Shown here: piece by piece, positions 35,578-43,107 of the stretch
Layout: each line of letters begins with the position of its first letter
How positions within the stretch are numbered: the first letter of the stretch is position 1
Source of the DNA: Bacteroidia bacterium
GTDB taxonomy: Bacteria > Bacteroidota > Bacteroidia > 2-12-FULL-35-15
DNA: 64,000 bases
Direction of reading: 5' to 3'
Assembly: GCA_020051175.1 (NCBI GenBank)
Contig: JAGVJJ010000040.1
Coordinates: forward strand, 86,175 to 150,174
Translations under genes and position numbers: made by a program
Notes under the pieces: model-generated
Told to the model about the DNA's origin: nothing
Seen by the model: the letters and a program-made list of their open reading frames with translations, nothing else
Databases searched by the model: none

Positions 35578-35705
35578 AAATCAGACGTGATGCAGCAACA
35601 ATAACGTTTCGTTTAAAAGGGTTTCGTTGGCTGATTCATTGCAGTTTAAGTCTGAATTCCTCAAAAAACATTAAATTTACAAGAGTATACTAATGCATTA
35701 ATCAG

Positions 35706-37208
35706 GTGAACATCTATTCTAAAAAGCAGCGTTGGAAGTTGTGGTTGTTTGTGACCGCTGTGGTTATTATTGGTGCTTCGTTGTGGTATACCAATATTCT
35801 GGTAAATAAAATTGCACAGGAAGAGCGCAGAAAGGTGAAGCTTTGGGCGGATGCCGTGCAGAAAAAGGCCGTTCTTGTAAAATATACCAATGAGCTTTTT
35901 AACAAACTCCGCACAGAAGAAAGAAAAAAAGTGGAGCTCTGGGCTGAGGCCACCAAGCAGCTTTCAAAAGAGCTTTCGGATTATGGATTTGTATTGAAGG
36001 TGGTGTCTGATAATACAACCGTGCCTGTTATACTTTCCAACGAAAAGGGGGATCCCATCACTTCACGTAACCTGGATCCGGCCAAAGAAAAGGACCCTGC
36101 TTACTTAAGAGAGCAAATGAATTTGATGGCATCCCTTCAGGAACCGATTGAGATTACCATATATAAGGGGCAAAAGAACTATCTCTATTATCAGGATTCG
36201 AAACTCTTTTCGGAATTAAAATCAGTTCTGGATGATCTTGTGCGATCCTTTATTTCGGAAGTCGTGGTGAATACCGCCTCTGTACCGGTTATTTATACCG
36301 ACTCAACCAAAGAAAATGTGATTGCTTCTGGCAATATTGATTCATTAAAAATAAAGGATGCTGATTTTTTAAAGGAAACTATCGCCACTATGGCTGCAGA
36401 GAACCACCCCATAGAGGTGGAGTTTGGAGATGGCAGCAAAAGCTATATTTTTTACCAGGAATCAATTTTGCTTACTCAGCTGAAGTATTATCCGTTTGTG
36501 ATGTTTGGTATCATTGGTTTGTTTCTGCTGATTGCTTATATATTGTTCAGCACAGCGCGCAGGGTAGAACAAAACCAGGTATGGGTGGGTATGGCCAAGG
36601 AAACTGCGCACCAGTTGGGCACACCGTTGTCCTCGCTTATTGCCTGGCTGGAATATTTAAGATCCGGTGGCTTGCCTGAAGAAACAGCTACAGAGATTGA
36701 AAAAGACATTAAGCGCCTCGAAACAATTACTGACAGGTTCTCTAAAATAGGCTCAGTACCTGTATTGGAGAATGTTGATGTGGTAAAAGTTCTGAACGAT
36801 GCTGTAGGCTACATGAAAAAGCGTACATCAAAGAATGTGAATTTTACGCTGGATCAGGCGAATGCGTCTTCTGTTAATGCAATGCTGAATGTTCCGTTGT
36901 TTGAGTGGGTGATTGAAAACCTGATACGCAATGCTGTAGATGCCATGAATGGCAATGGTTCTATTAAAGTTACGGTGTCCGATCAAACACAGTATGTATA
37001 TATCGACATTACCGACTCCGGCAAAGGCATATCAAAATCGAAATACAAAACTATTTTTGAGCCGGGGTATACTACCAAGAAGCGGGGCTGGGGGCTTGGC
37101 TTATCGTTAACAAAGCGTATTATAGAAAACTATCATTCCGGAAAAATATTTGTTAAAAGTTCAGAGATTGATAAGGGAACTACGTTCAGGATAGTATTAA
37201 ATAAATAG
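35706..37208 (+). CDS. Sensor histidine kinase with a duplicated sensor region
   Basis: 500 residues from a GTG start. A first span (about 13-31), then two internal duplications: helices with N-K-I-A-Q-E-E-R-R-K-V-K-L-W-A-D-A (about 33-49) and N-K-L-R-T-E-E-R-K-K-V-E-L-W-A-E-A (about 65-81), and two sensor units beginning V-P-V-I at residues 106 and 193. A second span lies at about 265-285. The dimerisation/phosphoacceptor helix has A-K-E-T-A-H-Q-L-G-T-P (His302), followed by N-box N-L-I-R-N-A-V-D-A-M (about 404-413), D-S-G-K-G-I (about 439-444) and G-L-G-L-S (about 460-464). No response regulator gene is adjacent, so its partner is encoded elsewhere. Confidence 0.88.
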   Translation: MNIYSKKQRWKLWLFVTAVVIIGASLWYTNILVNKIAQEERRKVKLWADAVQKKAVLVKYTNELFNKLRTEERKKVELWAEATKQLSKELSDYGFVLKVVSDNTTVPVILSNEKGDPITSRNLDPAKEKDPAYLREQMNLMASLQEPIEITIYKGQKNYLYYQDSKLFSELKSVLDDLVRSFISEVVVNTASVPVIYTDSTKENVIASGNIDSLKIKDADFLKETIATMAAENHPIEVEFGDGSKSYIFYQESILLTQLKYYPFVMFGIIGLFLLIAYILFSTARRVEQNQVWVGMAKETAHQLGTPLSSLIAWLEYLRSGGLPEETATEIEKDIKRLETITDRFSKIGSVPVLENVDVVKVLNDAVGYMKKRTSKNVNFTLDQANASSVNAMLNVPLFEWVIENLIRNAVDAMNGNGSIKVTVSDQTQYVYIDITDSGKGISKSKYKTIFEPGYTTKKRGWGLGLSLTKRIIENYHSGKIFVKSSEIDKGTTFRIVLNK

Positions 37209-37238
37209 ATGTGAGATTTGAGATATGGGATTTGAGAC
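37207..37238. repeat. Left arm of an inverted repeat around a small gene
   Basis: Starts AGATGTGAGATTTGAG and shares the 15-base word GAGATTTGAGATATG with the inverse of 37783-37814. It begins at the stop codon of the kinase gene. Words of this type are simple GA/TG-rich repeats. Confidence 0.55.
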
Positions 37239-37264
37239 AAATCTCGCTTATTTCTTTTCAGGTA

Positions 37265-37816
37265 ATGGGGAAAAAATTAATTAAAATAGTCGTAATTGCA
37301 CTTGTTGTTGTTGTTGTGCAAACAATTACATTCCTAACAACTGGTCCTTTTCAGTTGAGAAATAAGCTGCTTTCTGAGCATTCATTGCAAAATAAATTTA
37401 AGTCTGATAGCCTTTATGTAATGGACTACTATATAGATGACTGTGGTAATATGGGATATTATTCTCGTCATGTCCTATTAAACCTGAGAGCGGATTCGAA
37501 TAGTATTTTAGAAAAATTTAACTCTCGGGTTGCTTGTTTTTCTGATGGTAGAGTGTCTGACTGGCACGAAGGAGAGCGTGCAGCGAAGTATAATATAGTT
37601 TATGGTGTTGACGCCCGCAGTCCGGACTGGACTTCCCTTTATGGATTATATGGGTGTAAAGTTGAAGAAACAATATGTTTTAAAGAAGGTAGCGCTTGTC
37701 ACAAAAGTAGCTATTACAGATGGCTCTTATGTTTTTGGGTAGAGTTAGATAAATACACTGACAAAGATTTTGAACAGAAGAGGTCTCATATCTCAAATCT
37801 CATGTCTCACATCTAA
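37265..37816 (+). CDS. Small hypothetical membrane-anchored or secreted protein
   Basis: 183 residues from the ATG at 37265, which begins a good signal/anchor segment (M-G-K-K-L-I-K-I-V-V-I-A-L-V-V-V-V-V). An earlier start would add residues encoded by the left inverted repeat. The mature part has six cysteines, mostly in C-G/Y-G-C/A-C-H contexts, that may form disulfides in the periplasm. The last 10 residues (R-S-H-I-S-N-L-M-S-H-I) are encoded by the right inverted repeat, so the natural end may have been changed by it. No family is recognised. Confidence 0.55.
   Translation: MGKKLIKIVVIALVVVVVQTITFLTTGPFQLRNKLLSEHSLQNKFKSDSLYVMDYYIDDCGNMGYYSRHVLLNLRADSNSILEKFNSRVACFSDGRVSDWHEGERAAKYNIVYGVDARSPDWTSLYGLYGCKVEETICFKEGSACHKSSYYRWLLCFWVELDKYTDKDFEQKRSHISNLMSHI
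37783..37814. repeat. Right arm of the inverted repeat
   Basis: Ends TCTCACATCT, the inverse of the start of the left arm. It overlaps the 3' end of the small gene and stops 6 bp before the HemW start. Confidence 0.55.
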
Positions 37817-37819
37817 ACC

Positions 37820-38965
37820 ATGGCTGGTATCTACATACATATTCCCTTCTGCAAACAGGCCTGTCACTATTGTGATTTCCACTTTTCGACCTCTTTAAAG
37901 GGAAAAGATGCATTTTTGCAGGCTTTACAGAAAGAAATTGTATTGCAGAAAAATTATTTTCAGTTGCTTACCCCGGGAGATTCTGAAATTGAAACTATTT
38001 ATTTTGGGGGCGGTACTCCCTCATTGTTGTCGCAATCAGAATTAATGCGGGTTTTTGAAGCACTTTATAAAAATTTTAATGTCAGACCGGATGCAGAAAT
38101 CACTTTAGAGGCCAATCCCGATGATTTGACGGTGCAAAAAATTAAAGAGCTGAAAACATCTCCTGTTAACCGGTTCAGCATTGGTATTCAAAGCTTTCAT
38201 GATGAAGATCTCAAGTTGATGAACCGAGCGCACAATTCACAGGAGGCTTTAACAGCTGTGAAAGCGTCACAGGATATGGGCTTCGAAAATATTACCATTG
38301 ACCTGATTTATGGCATTCCTGCTTTAAGCAATGCCAATTGGAAGCTCAACTTGTATAAGGCTTTTGAGCTGGATGTAAAACACATATCATCCTATTGCCT
38401 TACGGTAGAGCCAGGAACAGCGCTGGCACATTTTGTTAAGGAAGGAAAAGCTAAAAATGTGGATGAGCACCAAAGTGCTGCTCAGTTCGAGATCATGCTG
38501 GAGGAAATGGATAAAAATAATTTCGTTCAATATGAAATATCAAACTTCTGTAAGGACAATCATTTCTCCCGTCATAACAGTAATTACTGGTTAAAGAAGC
38601 CTTATCTGGGCCTTGGGCCTTCAGCCCACTCGTATGATGGAAATGACAGGCAATCCAATATTTCAAACAATGCACTTTACATACAGTCAATTGAAAAGGG
38701 AGAATTGAATTTTGAAAAAGAAGTGCTGACTAAAACCCAGCAATACAACGAATATGTTTTGATATCGCTGCGCACCATGTGGGGTACAGATTTGGAATAC
38801 ATCAGGTCCAAAATGGGAAGTGATTATGTGGCGTATTGTTTATCCGAAGCGGACCGGTTTATTGATAGTAAAGAAATCCGGAAGGAAGAAAATAAATTGT
38901 TTTTAACGGATAAAGGCAAATTGTTTGCGGATCGTATTGCGGGTAGTTTGTTTAAGGTGGATTAA
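37820..38965 (+). CDS. hemW: Radical SAM protein HemW (HemN-like)
   Basis: 381 residues. The radical SAM cluster motif C-K-Q-A-C-H-Y-C (C-x3-C-x2-C) is at residues 11-18, directly after the typical Y-I-H-I-P-F start. A G-G-G-T-P motif follows near residues 62-66 and E-A-N-P-D-D near 96-101. The C-terminal HemN-like part (about 280-380) completes the fold. HemW proteins act as haem-binding chaperones rather than true coproporphyrinogen oxidases; the shorter N-terminus here, without the extra region of HemN, favours HemW. The gene starts only 3 bp after the small gene. Confidence 0.9.
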   Translation: MAGIYIHIPFCKQACHYCDFHFSTSLKGKDAFLQALQKEIVLQKNYFQLLTPGDSEIETIYFGGGTPSLLSQSELMRVFEALYKNFNVRPDAEITLEANPDDLTVQKIKELKTSPVNRFSIGIQSFHDEDLKLMNRAHNSQEALTAVKASQDMGFENITIDLIYGIPALSNANWKLNLYKAFELDVKHISSYCLTVEPGTALAHFVKEGKAKNVDEHQSAAQFEIMLEEMDKNNFVQYEISNFCKDNHFSRHNSNYWLKKPYLGLGPSAHSYDGNDRQSNISNNALYIQSIEKGELNFEKEVLTKTQQYNEYVLISLRTMWGTDLEYIRSKMGSDYVAYCLSEADRFIDSKEIRKEENKLFLTDKGKLFADRIAGSLFKVD

Positions 38966-38977
38966 TGTGGTGGGTAG

Positions 38978-39042
38978 GTCATACTGAGCTTGTCGAAGTA
39001 TGGGGGAGGCCTTTGCACACCCTTCGATAGGCTCAGGGTGAC
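38978..39042. repeat. REP-like palindromic element
   Basis: GTCATACTGAGCTTGTCGAAGTATGGG and the reverse version with CCCTTCGATAGGCTCAGGGTGAC form a long imperfect stem. Such CTGAGC-x-TGTCGAAG words are widely repeated between genes in this phylum (established observation from memory), probably as spread repeats with a stem-loop. It lies 12 bp after hemW. Confidence 0.6.
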
Positions 39043-39152
39043 GGCCCGCAATTGAATTAAAGTATACCCGGGATTGTATTTAGCGCTGAAATATAAAATG
39101 AAAACTTGTTGTTTCGTAAATTCGTATCCATTCGTTTATTCGTAACCCCAAT

Positions 39153-39911
39153 ATGATTTCAAAAATTACACACAAAGGCAAAAGCTATAATGTTGATTTG
39201 GCTAAACCTATTGATATTTCAATACCTCTGAGAGCTGGGGAGGAAAATGTGAATGCATGGTATACCCCGGCTGTAAAAATAGAACCTGTCCGTATGGGCG
39301 ACTGGGTGGGTGATGTAAAGCAGGGTGGCTCTGTAAACTTCAGGAACATTTTTTTTAATCCACACGGTAACGGCACACACACAGAGTGTGTGGGACATAT
39401 CAGTAAAGAGGATTATAGCATTAACCAATGTCTGAAAACGTTTTTCTTTGTCGCGGAACTGATTACCATATTGCCGGATGAAACTCCTGATGGCGATAAA
39501 ATTATCACAAAAAAGCATATAGGGAATTGTTTAGGCGATAAGCGACCTGAGGCCATCATCATAAGAACTTTAGACAACAGTCTTTCAAAAATAAACAAAC
39601 ACTATTCAAATACCAATCCTCCATACCTGCTATACGAAGCTGCTGAATATATTGATGCTATGGGGATAGATCATGTTTTAATCGATCTGCCTTCAGTGGA
39701 TAAGGAAGTGGATGGAGGGAAGCTTGCTGCTCATCACGCTTTCTGGCAATATCCGCACAATACGAAGCTGAACAGAACCATCACCGAAATGATTTATGTG
39801 CCAAACAATGTGTTTGATGGCACTTACCTTTTGAACCTGCAAATAGCCAGCTTTGAAAACGATGCTTCTCCAAGTAAACCTGTTTTGTACCAGATGAATA
39901 CAGCATTGTAA
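39153..39911 (+). CDS. Cyclase-family metal hydrolase
   Basis: 252 residues of the cyclase/kynurenine formamidase-like family (PF04199). The metal motif is seen as H-G-N-G-T-H-T-E-C (about residues 71-79), in which the usual final Asp is replaced by Glu. A second conserved part is A-A-H-H-A-F-W (about 190-196). These enzymes use Mn or Zn to hydrolyse amide or cyclic bonds; the substrate is unknown. It lies downstream of the REP-like element and before the glycan operon, with no adjacent amino acid catabolism genes to support a tryptophan role. Confidence 0.82.
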   Translation: MISKITHKGKSYNVDLAKPIDISIPLRAGEENVNAWYTPAVKIEPVRMGDWVGDVKQGGSVNFRNIFFNPHGNGTHTECVGHISKEDYSINQCLKTFFFVAELITILPDETPDGDKIITKKHIGNCLGDKRPEAIIIRTLDNSLSKINKHYSNTNPPYLLYEAAEYIDAMGIDHVLIDLPSVDKEVDGGKLAAHHAFWQYPHNTKLNRTITEMIYVPNNVFDGTYLLNLQIASFENDASPSKPVLYQMNTAL

Positions 39912-39939
39912 TTCGCTTAAAAAGCCTATATTTGGTTTC

Positions 39940-40698
39940 TTGAATTTAAATATTGCCAGCGTGAAACTCAGTGTAATCATCCCCTCTTACAAAGGAGCAG
40001 AAATCTTGAAGAATACACTTCCGGGTCTGATAAACTATCTGACGCAGAAAGGACATTCTTTTGAGATCATTGTTGTTGACGATGGTTCGCAGGATGCAGG
40101 CGCTACGGAGCAAGTAGCTAAAGAGCTCAATTGTGTTTTCGTTCAAAATGAAATTAATCTTGGAAAAGGTGCTGCCGTGAGAAATGGCATGTGGAACGCA
40201 AAAGGGGATTTTCGGATTTATACCGATGCTGACATTCCTTTCGAATACAACGCTTTTGACCGTTTTGTACACTATCTCGATTTTAAAGAATTTGATGTTG
40301 TGGTGGGCGACCGGACACTAACGGATTCTAATTATTACGGAAAAATATCTCCTATCCGTAAAGCAGGTAGTAACCTGTTCTCCTTTATTGTGGGCCGTTT
40401 TGTGGCCGGTGGTTATTTTGATACACAATGTGGAATGAAAGGGTTTCGTGCAAGTGTTGCTAACGATCTGTTTTCCATCAGCAGGATCAACGGTTTTGCA
40501 TTTGACGTGGAGTTGCTTCATATTTCTTTAAAAAGAAACTACGATATCAAACGACTGCCTGTAATATTAAAAAGCCAGGAGAGTTCTACTGTAAGTCTTA
40601 TCCGTCATGCCTTTGGAATGATTGTAGACCTCTATAAAATTAAATGGTACCAGTTTAAGGGGGCCTATCAGAAGGTGAATATGCAAGACCGTGTCTAA
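39940..40698 (+). CDS. GT2 polyprenyl/dolichyl-phosphate glycosyltransferase
   Basis: A GT2 enzyme that puts a sugar from a nucleotide donor onto a lipid phosphate at the inner membrane. The GT-A fold shows V-I-I-P-S-Y-K-G (about residues 11-18), V-V-D-D-G-S-Q-D (about 46-53), N-L-G-K-G-A-A-V-R-N-G (about 72-82) and T-D-A-D-I-P-F (about 93-99, the metal-binding DxD). The group with D-T-Q-C-G-M-K-G-F near 165-173 is the DPM/dolichyl-phosphate glucose synthase type. Start is TTG at 39940 or GTG at 39961 (21 bp later); both leave the domain intact. It is the first gene of an operon with two GT-C-like proteins which could use the lipid-linked sugar. Confidence 0.82.
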   Translation: MNLNIASVKLSVIIPSYKGAEILKNTLPGLINYLTQKGHSFEIIVVDDGSQDAGATEQVAKELNCVFVQNEINLGKGAAVRNGMWNAKGDFRIYTDADIPFEYNAFDRFVHYLDFKEFDVVVGDRTLTDSNYYGKISPIRKAGSNLFSFIVGRFVAGGYFDTQCGMKGFRASVANDLFSISRINGFAFDVELLHISLKRNYDIKRLPVILKSQESSTVSLIRHAFGMIVDLYKIKWYQFKGAYQKVNMQDRV

Positions 40699-40713
40699 TT
40701 GGGAAATTATAAT

Positions 40714-43068
40714 ATGTTTAATGACAGATTTAAAAATATTCTGAATGATAGAGGGTTTCTGCTTACCGGCCTTTTGTCTTTAGTATGTATGTTTTTATTT
40801 TTAGGTAAGGTTCTGGTTGCTCCAAACCAGGTTTATTTTAAAGCTTCTGACGATGGTATTCAATCATATTATGCTTCACTATACCATGTAAAATACGATT
40901 CTACATATTGGCATTTTCAGGGAATGAATTATCCTTACGGTGAACATGTTTTATTTACAGGCTGTCAGCCCCTTATTACAAACCCTATAAAGCTTGTTAG
41001 TAAAGTAGTTGATGTTTCGAACTATACTCTTGGTATCATCAATATGATCATGTTGCTTTCTGTAGCACTTTGTCCTTTTTTCCTTTATTTTATTTTTAAA
41101 CATTTAAAGCTGCCCTGGCTGTTTTCAGCAATTGCAGCTATTGCTATTACATTTTTATCTCCACAATTTATCCGGATGGGCGGTCACTTTGCATTGACCT
41201 ATCAGTTTGCCATTCCTTTGTTTCTGCTCTTGTTAATTAAATTCCATGAATCTCCTTCAGTAAAAAAATCAATCTGGATAAGTGTGTTTGTGTTCCTGAT
41301 GGCATGTACACAATTTTATTTTTTTGGTTTTTTTGCGATTATTTCCTTTGTATACTGGTTGTTTATGTTGTTCAGAAAAACACCAGCTCTTGCGTCTGAA
41401 ACATTTGTAAGTAAAATAAAATTCTGCTTTAAACATTCTTTGATCCAGCTGGTGCTTCCTTTTGTGCTTATTCAGGTATTTATGCTGATAACTGATCCCG
41501 TGCATGACAGAACCGGTCAGCCCTGGGGATATCTTGCCTATTTTACTAATTTAGCCGGAGTGTTTTTTCCTTTGGATAAACCACCGTATACAGATGCGCT
41601 CTTATCATTTATAAAACCGGAATATCCACCAAGTATGGAAGGTTATTCCTACATAGGTTTGCTATCAACGGCTGCTTTTCTTCTCCTTGTGCTTATTGCA
41701 GTAAAAAAGCTTTTCTTTTTGAAATTCAGAAAAGTGTTGCTGCCTACTGATAATGCCGTATTGAATGCATTCTTTTGGGCCGGAATCATTGCTTTATTGC
41801 TTGCATTTGGTTACCCGTTCAGGATACAGGGGTATGAGCGTTGGCTCAATTCCGCAGGTCCTTTAAAACAATTGCGTGCAGTTGGTCGTTTTGCATGGGT
41901 GTTTTATTATGTTATCAATGTGGTGGTTTTTTACAGTATTTGCCAGTGGGTTGCGGTATTAAAACCTTTATGGAAAAATACGATTCTTTCACTTGTTTTG
42001 TCGATAATGTGTTTGGATGCATATTATACTGCGAATAATAAACAGGGGCTTTTTAACAACAGAATTCCGCGGTTAGAAGATAAGCAAAATCAATCTGCTG
42101 AAAACAAGTGGTTAACGGAACTGAATCCTGAAAACTACCAGGCAATAATCGGTCTTCCTTATTTCCATGTAGGTTCTGAGAATATATGGATTGCTCCGGC
42201 TACGGAGATGGTGAGAGATGTGTTTATCAACTCATTGAAAACCGGATTGCCCACAACCATGGTTTCTTTAAGCAGAACCTCCCTGGAGCAAACGTATAGG
42301 AATATACAGATTATACAGGAACCTTACCGGGAACTGAAAATTTTAAGCAGTCTGAAAAGCAATAAACCGTTCTTGGTTTTGGTAAGGGAATCGGAGTTGA
42401 ATGAGAGGGAAAAACAAGTTTTAAGTGTATGTAGGAAAATAAAAGAAACCCCTCTATTCAATGTGTACGAATTGTCTCTGGAGCAGTTGAGCAATAAGCA
42501 TAAAATGTTGTATAGCAATGCAATAAACGCGATGAATGCCCGTAAAACGTATATTATAGATGGATTTAATTATACAGATTCTGTAAAGACATTTGTTTAT
42601 AATGGATTTGAAGATAAACCCAATGAAAATAGCTTTGCAGGAAAAGGCTGCTATGAGGCTAAACTAAAAGAGTTCAATGTTTTGTACAATAATCCTGTGC
42701 CCAATTTTAAAGGTGAACAGGAGTATACTGTTTCGTTCTGGCTGAATAATTATACTGAAGATTTATATCCCCGCACTTATTGTATTATTGAAGGTTATGG
42801 TTCACAAGGCTCCTATAACCGTTTGGAATTTCCAATGTGGTACGAAATGAAAATAATTGATAACAATCATGCTTTAATAGAACATAAGCTCAATATAAAA
42901 GAGGCGTCCGATCACCTTGTCATAACAATATTTCATAACGATTTTGCAAGCGATAAAAAATTGTTTCAACTGGACGAGTTGCTGATAAGGCCATCCAAAG
43001 ATACAATTTACAGGATAAATGACGCACAGAGTATTATGTGCAACAATCGTATTTATTTGAATAAATAA
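40714..43068 (+). CDS. GT-C-like polytopic glycosyltransferase with C-terminal beta-sandwich
   Basis: 784 residues. An N-terminal membrane region with about 10-12 spans (residues 15-460). The first extracytoplasmic loop has acidic A-S-D-D-G-I-Q-S-Y-Y (about residues 46-55), a placement typical of the catalytic acidic residue in GT-C enzymes that use lipid-phosphate sugars. From about 480 a soluble region begins with I-I-G-L-P-Y-F-H. The last 150 residues read like a jelly-roll carbohydrate-binding domain (Y-N-G-F-E-D; Y-T-V-S-F-W-L-N-N-Y; F-Q-L-D-E-L-L-I). ATG at 40714 is preferred to a TTG 15 bp earlier. The neighbouring GT2 gene ends 15 bp before it, so the two should be co-translated. Confidence 0.7.
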   Translation: MFNDRFKNILNDRGFLLTGLLSLVCMFLFLGKVLVAPNQVYFKASDDGIQSYYASLYHVKYDSTYWHFQGMNYPYGEHVLFTGCQPLITNPIKLVSKVVDVSNYTLGIINMIMLLSVALCPFFLYFIFKHLKLPWLFSAIAAIAITFLSPQFIRMGGHFALTYQFAIPLFLLLLIKFHESPSVKKSIWISVFVFLMACTQFYFFGFFAIISFVYWLFMLFRKTPALASETFVSKIKFCFKHSLIQLVLPFVLIQVFMLITDPVHDRTGQPWGYLAYFTNLAGVFFPLDKPPYTDALLSFIKPEYPPSMEGYSYIGLLSTAAFLLLVLIAVKKLFFLKFRKVLLPTDNAVLNAFFWAGIIALLLAFGYPFRIQGYERWLNSAGPLKQLRAVGRFAWVFYYVINVVVFYSICQWVAVLKPLWKNTILSLVLSIMCLDAYYTANNKQGLFNNRIPRLEDKQNQSAENKWLTELNPENYQAIIGLPYFHVGSENIWIAPATEMVRDVFINSLKTGLPTTMVSLSRTSLEQTYRNIQIIQEPYRELKILSSLKSNKPFLVLVRESELNEREKQVLSVCRKIKETPLFNVYELSLEQLSNKHKMLYSNAINAMNARKTYIIDGFNYTDSVKTFVYNGFEDKPNENSFAGKGCYEAKLKEFNVLYNNPVPNFKGEQEYTVSFWLNNYTEDLYPRTYCIIEGYGSQGSYNRLEFPMWYEMKIIDNNHALIEHKLNIKEASDHLVITIFHNDFASDKKLFQLDELLIRPSKDTIYRINDAQSIMCNNRIYLNK

Positions 43069-43107
43069 TTTTGATTACAAGGAGCTTTTTTTATTTGTTG
43101 AATTCAA

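Noticed and set aside
39113-39144. Tandem ATTCGT words upstream of the cyclase gene as a regulatory array.
   Set aside because: Such AATTCGTATTCGT sequence is common simple repeat at gene borders in this phylum; no promoter-like structure is linked to it.
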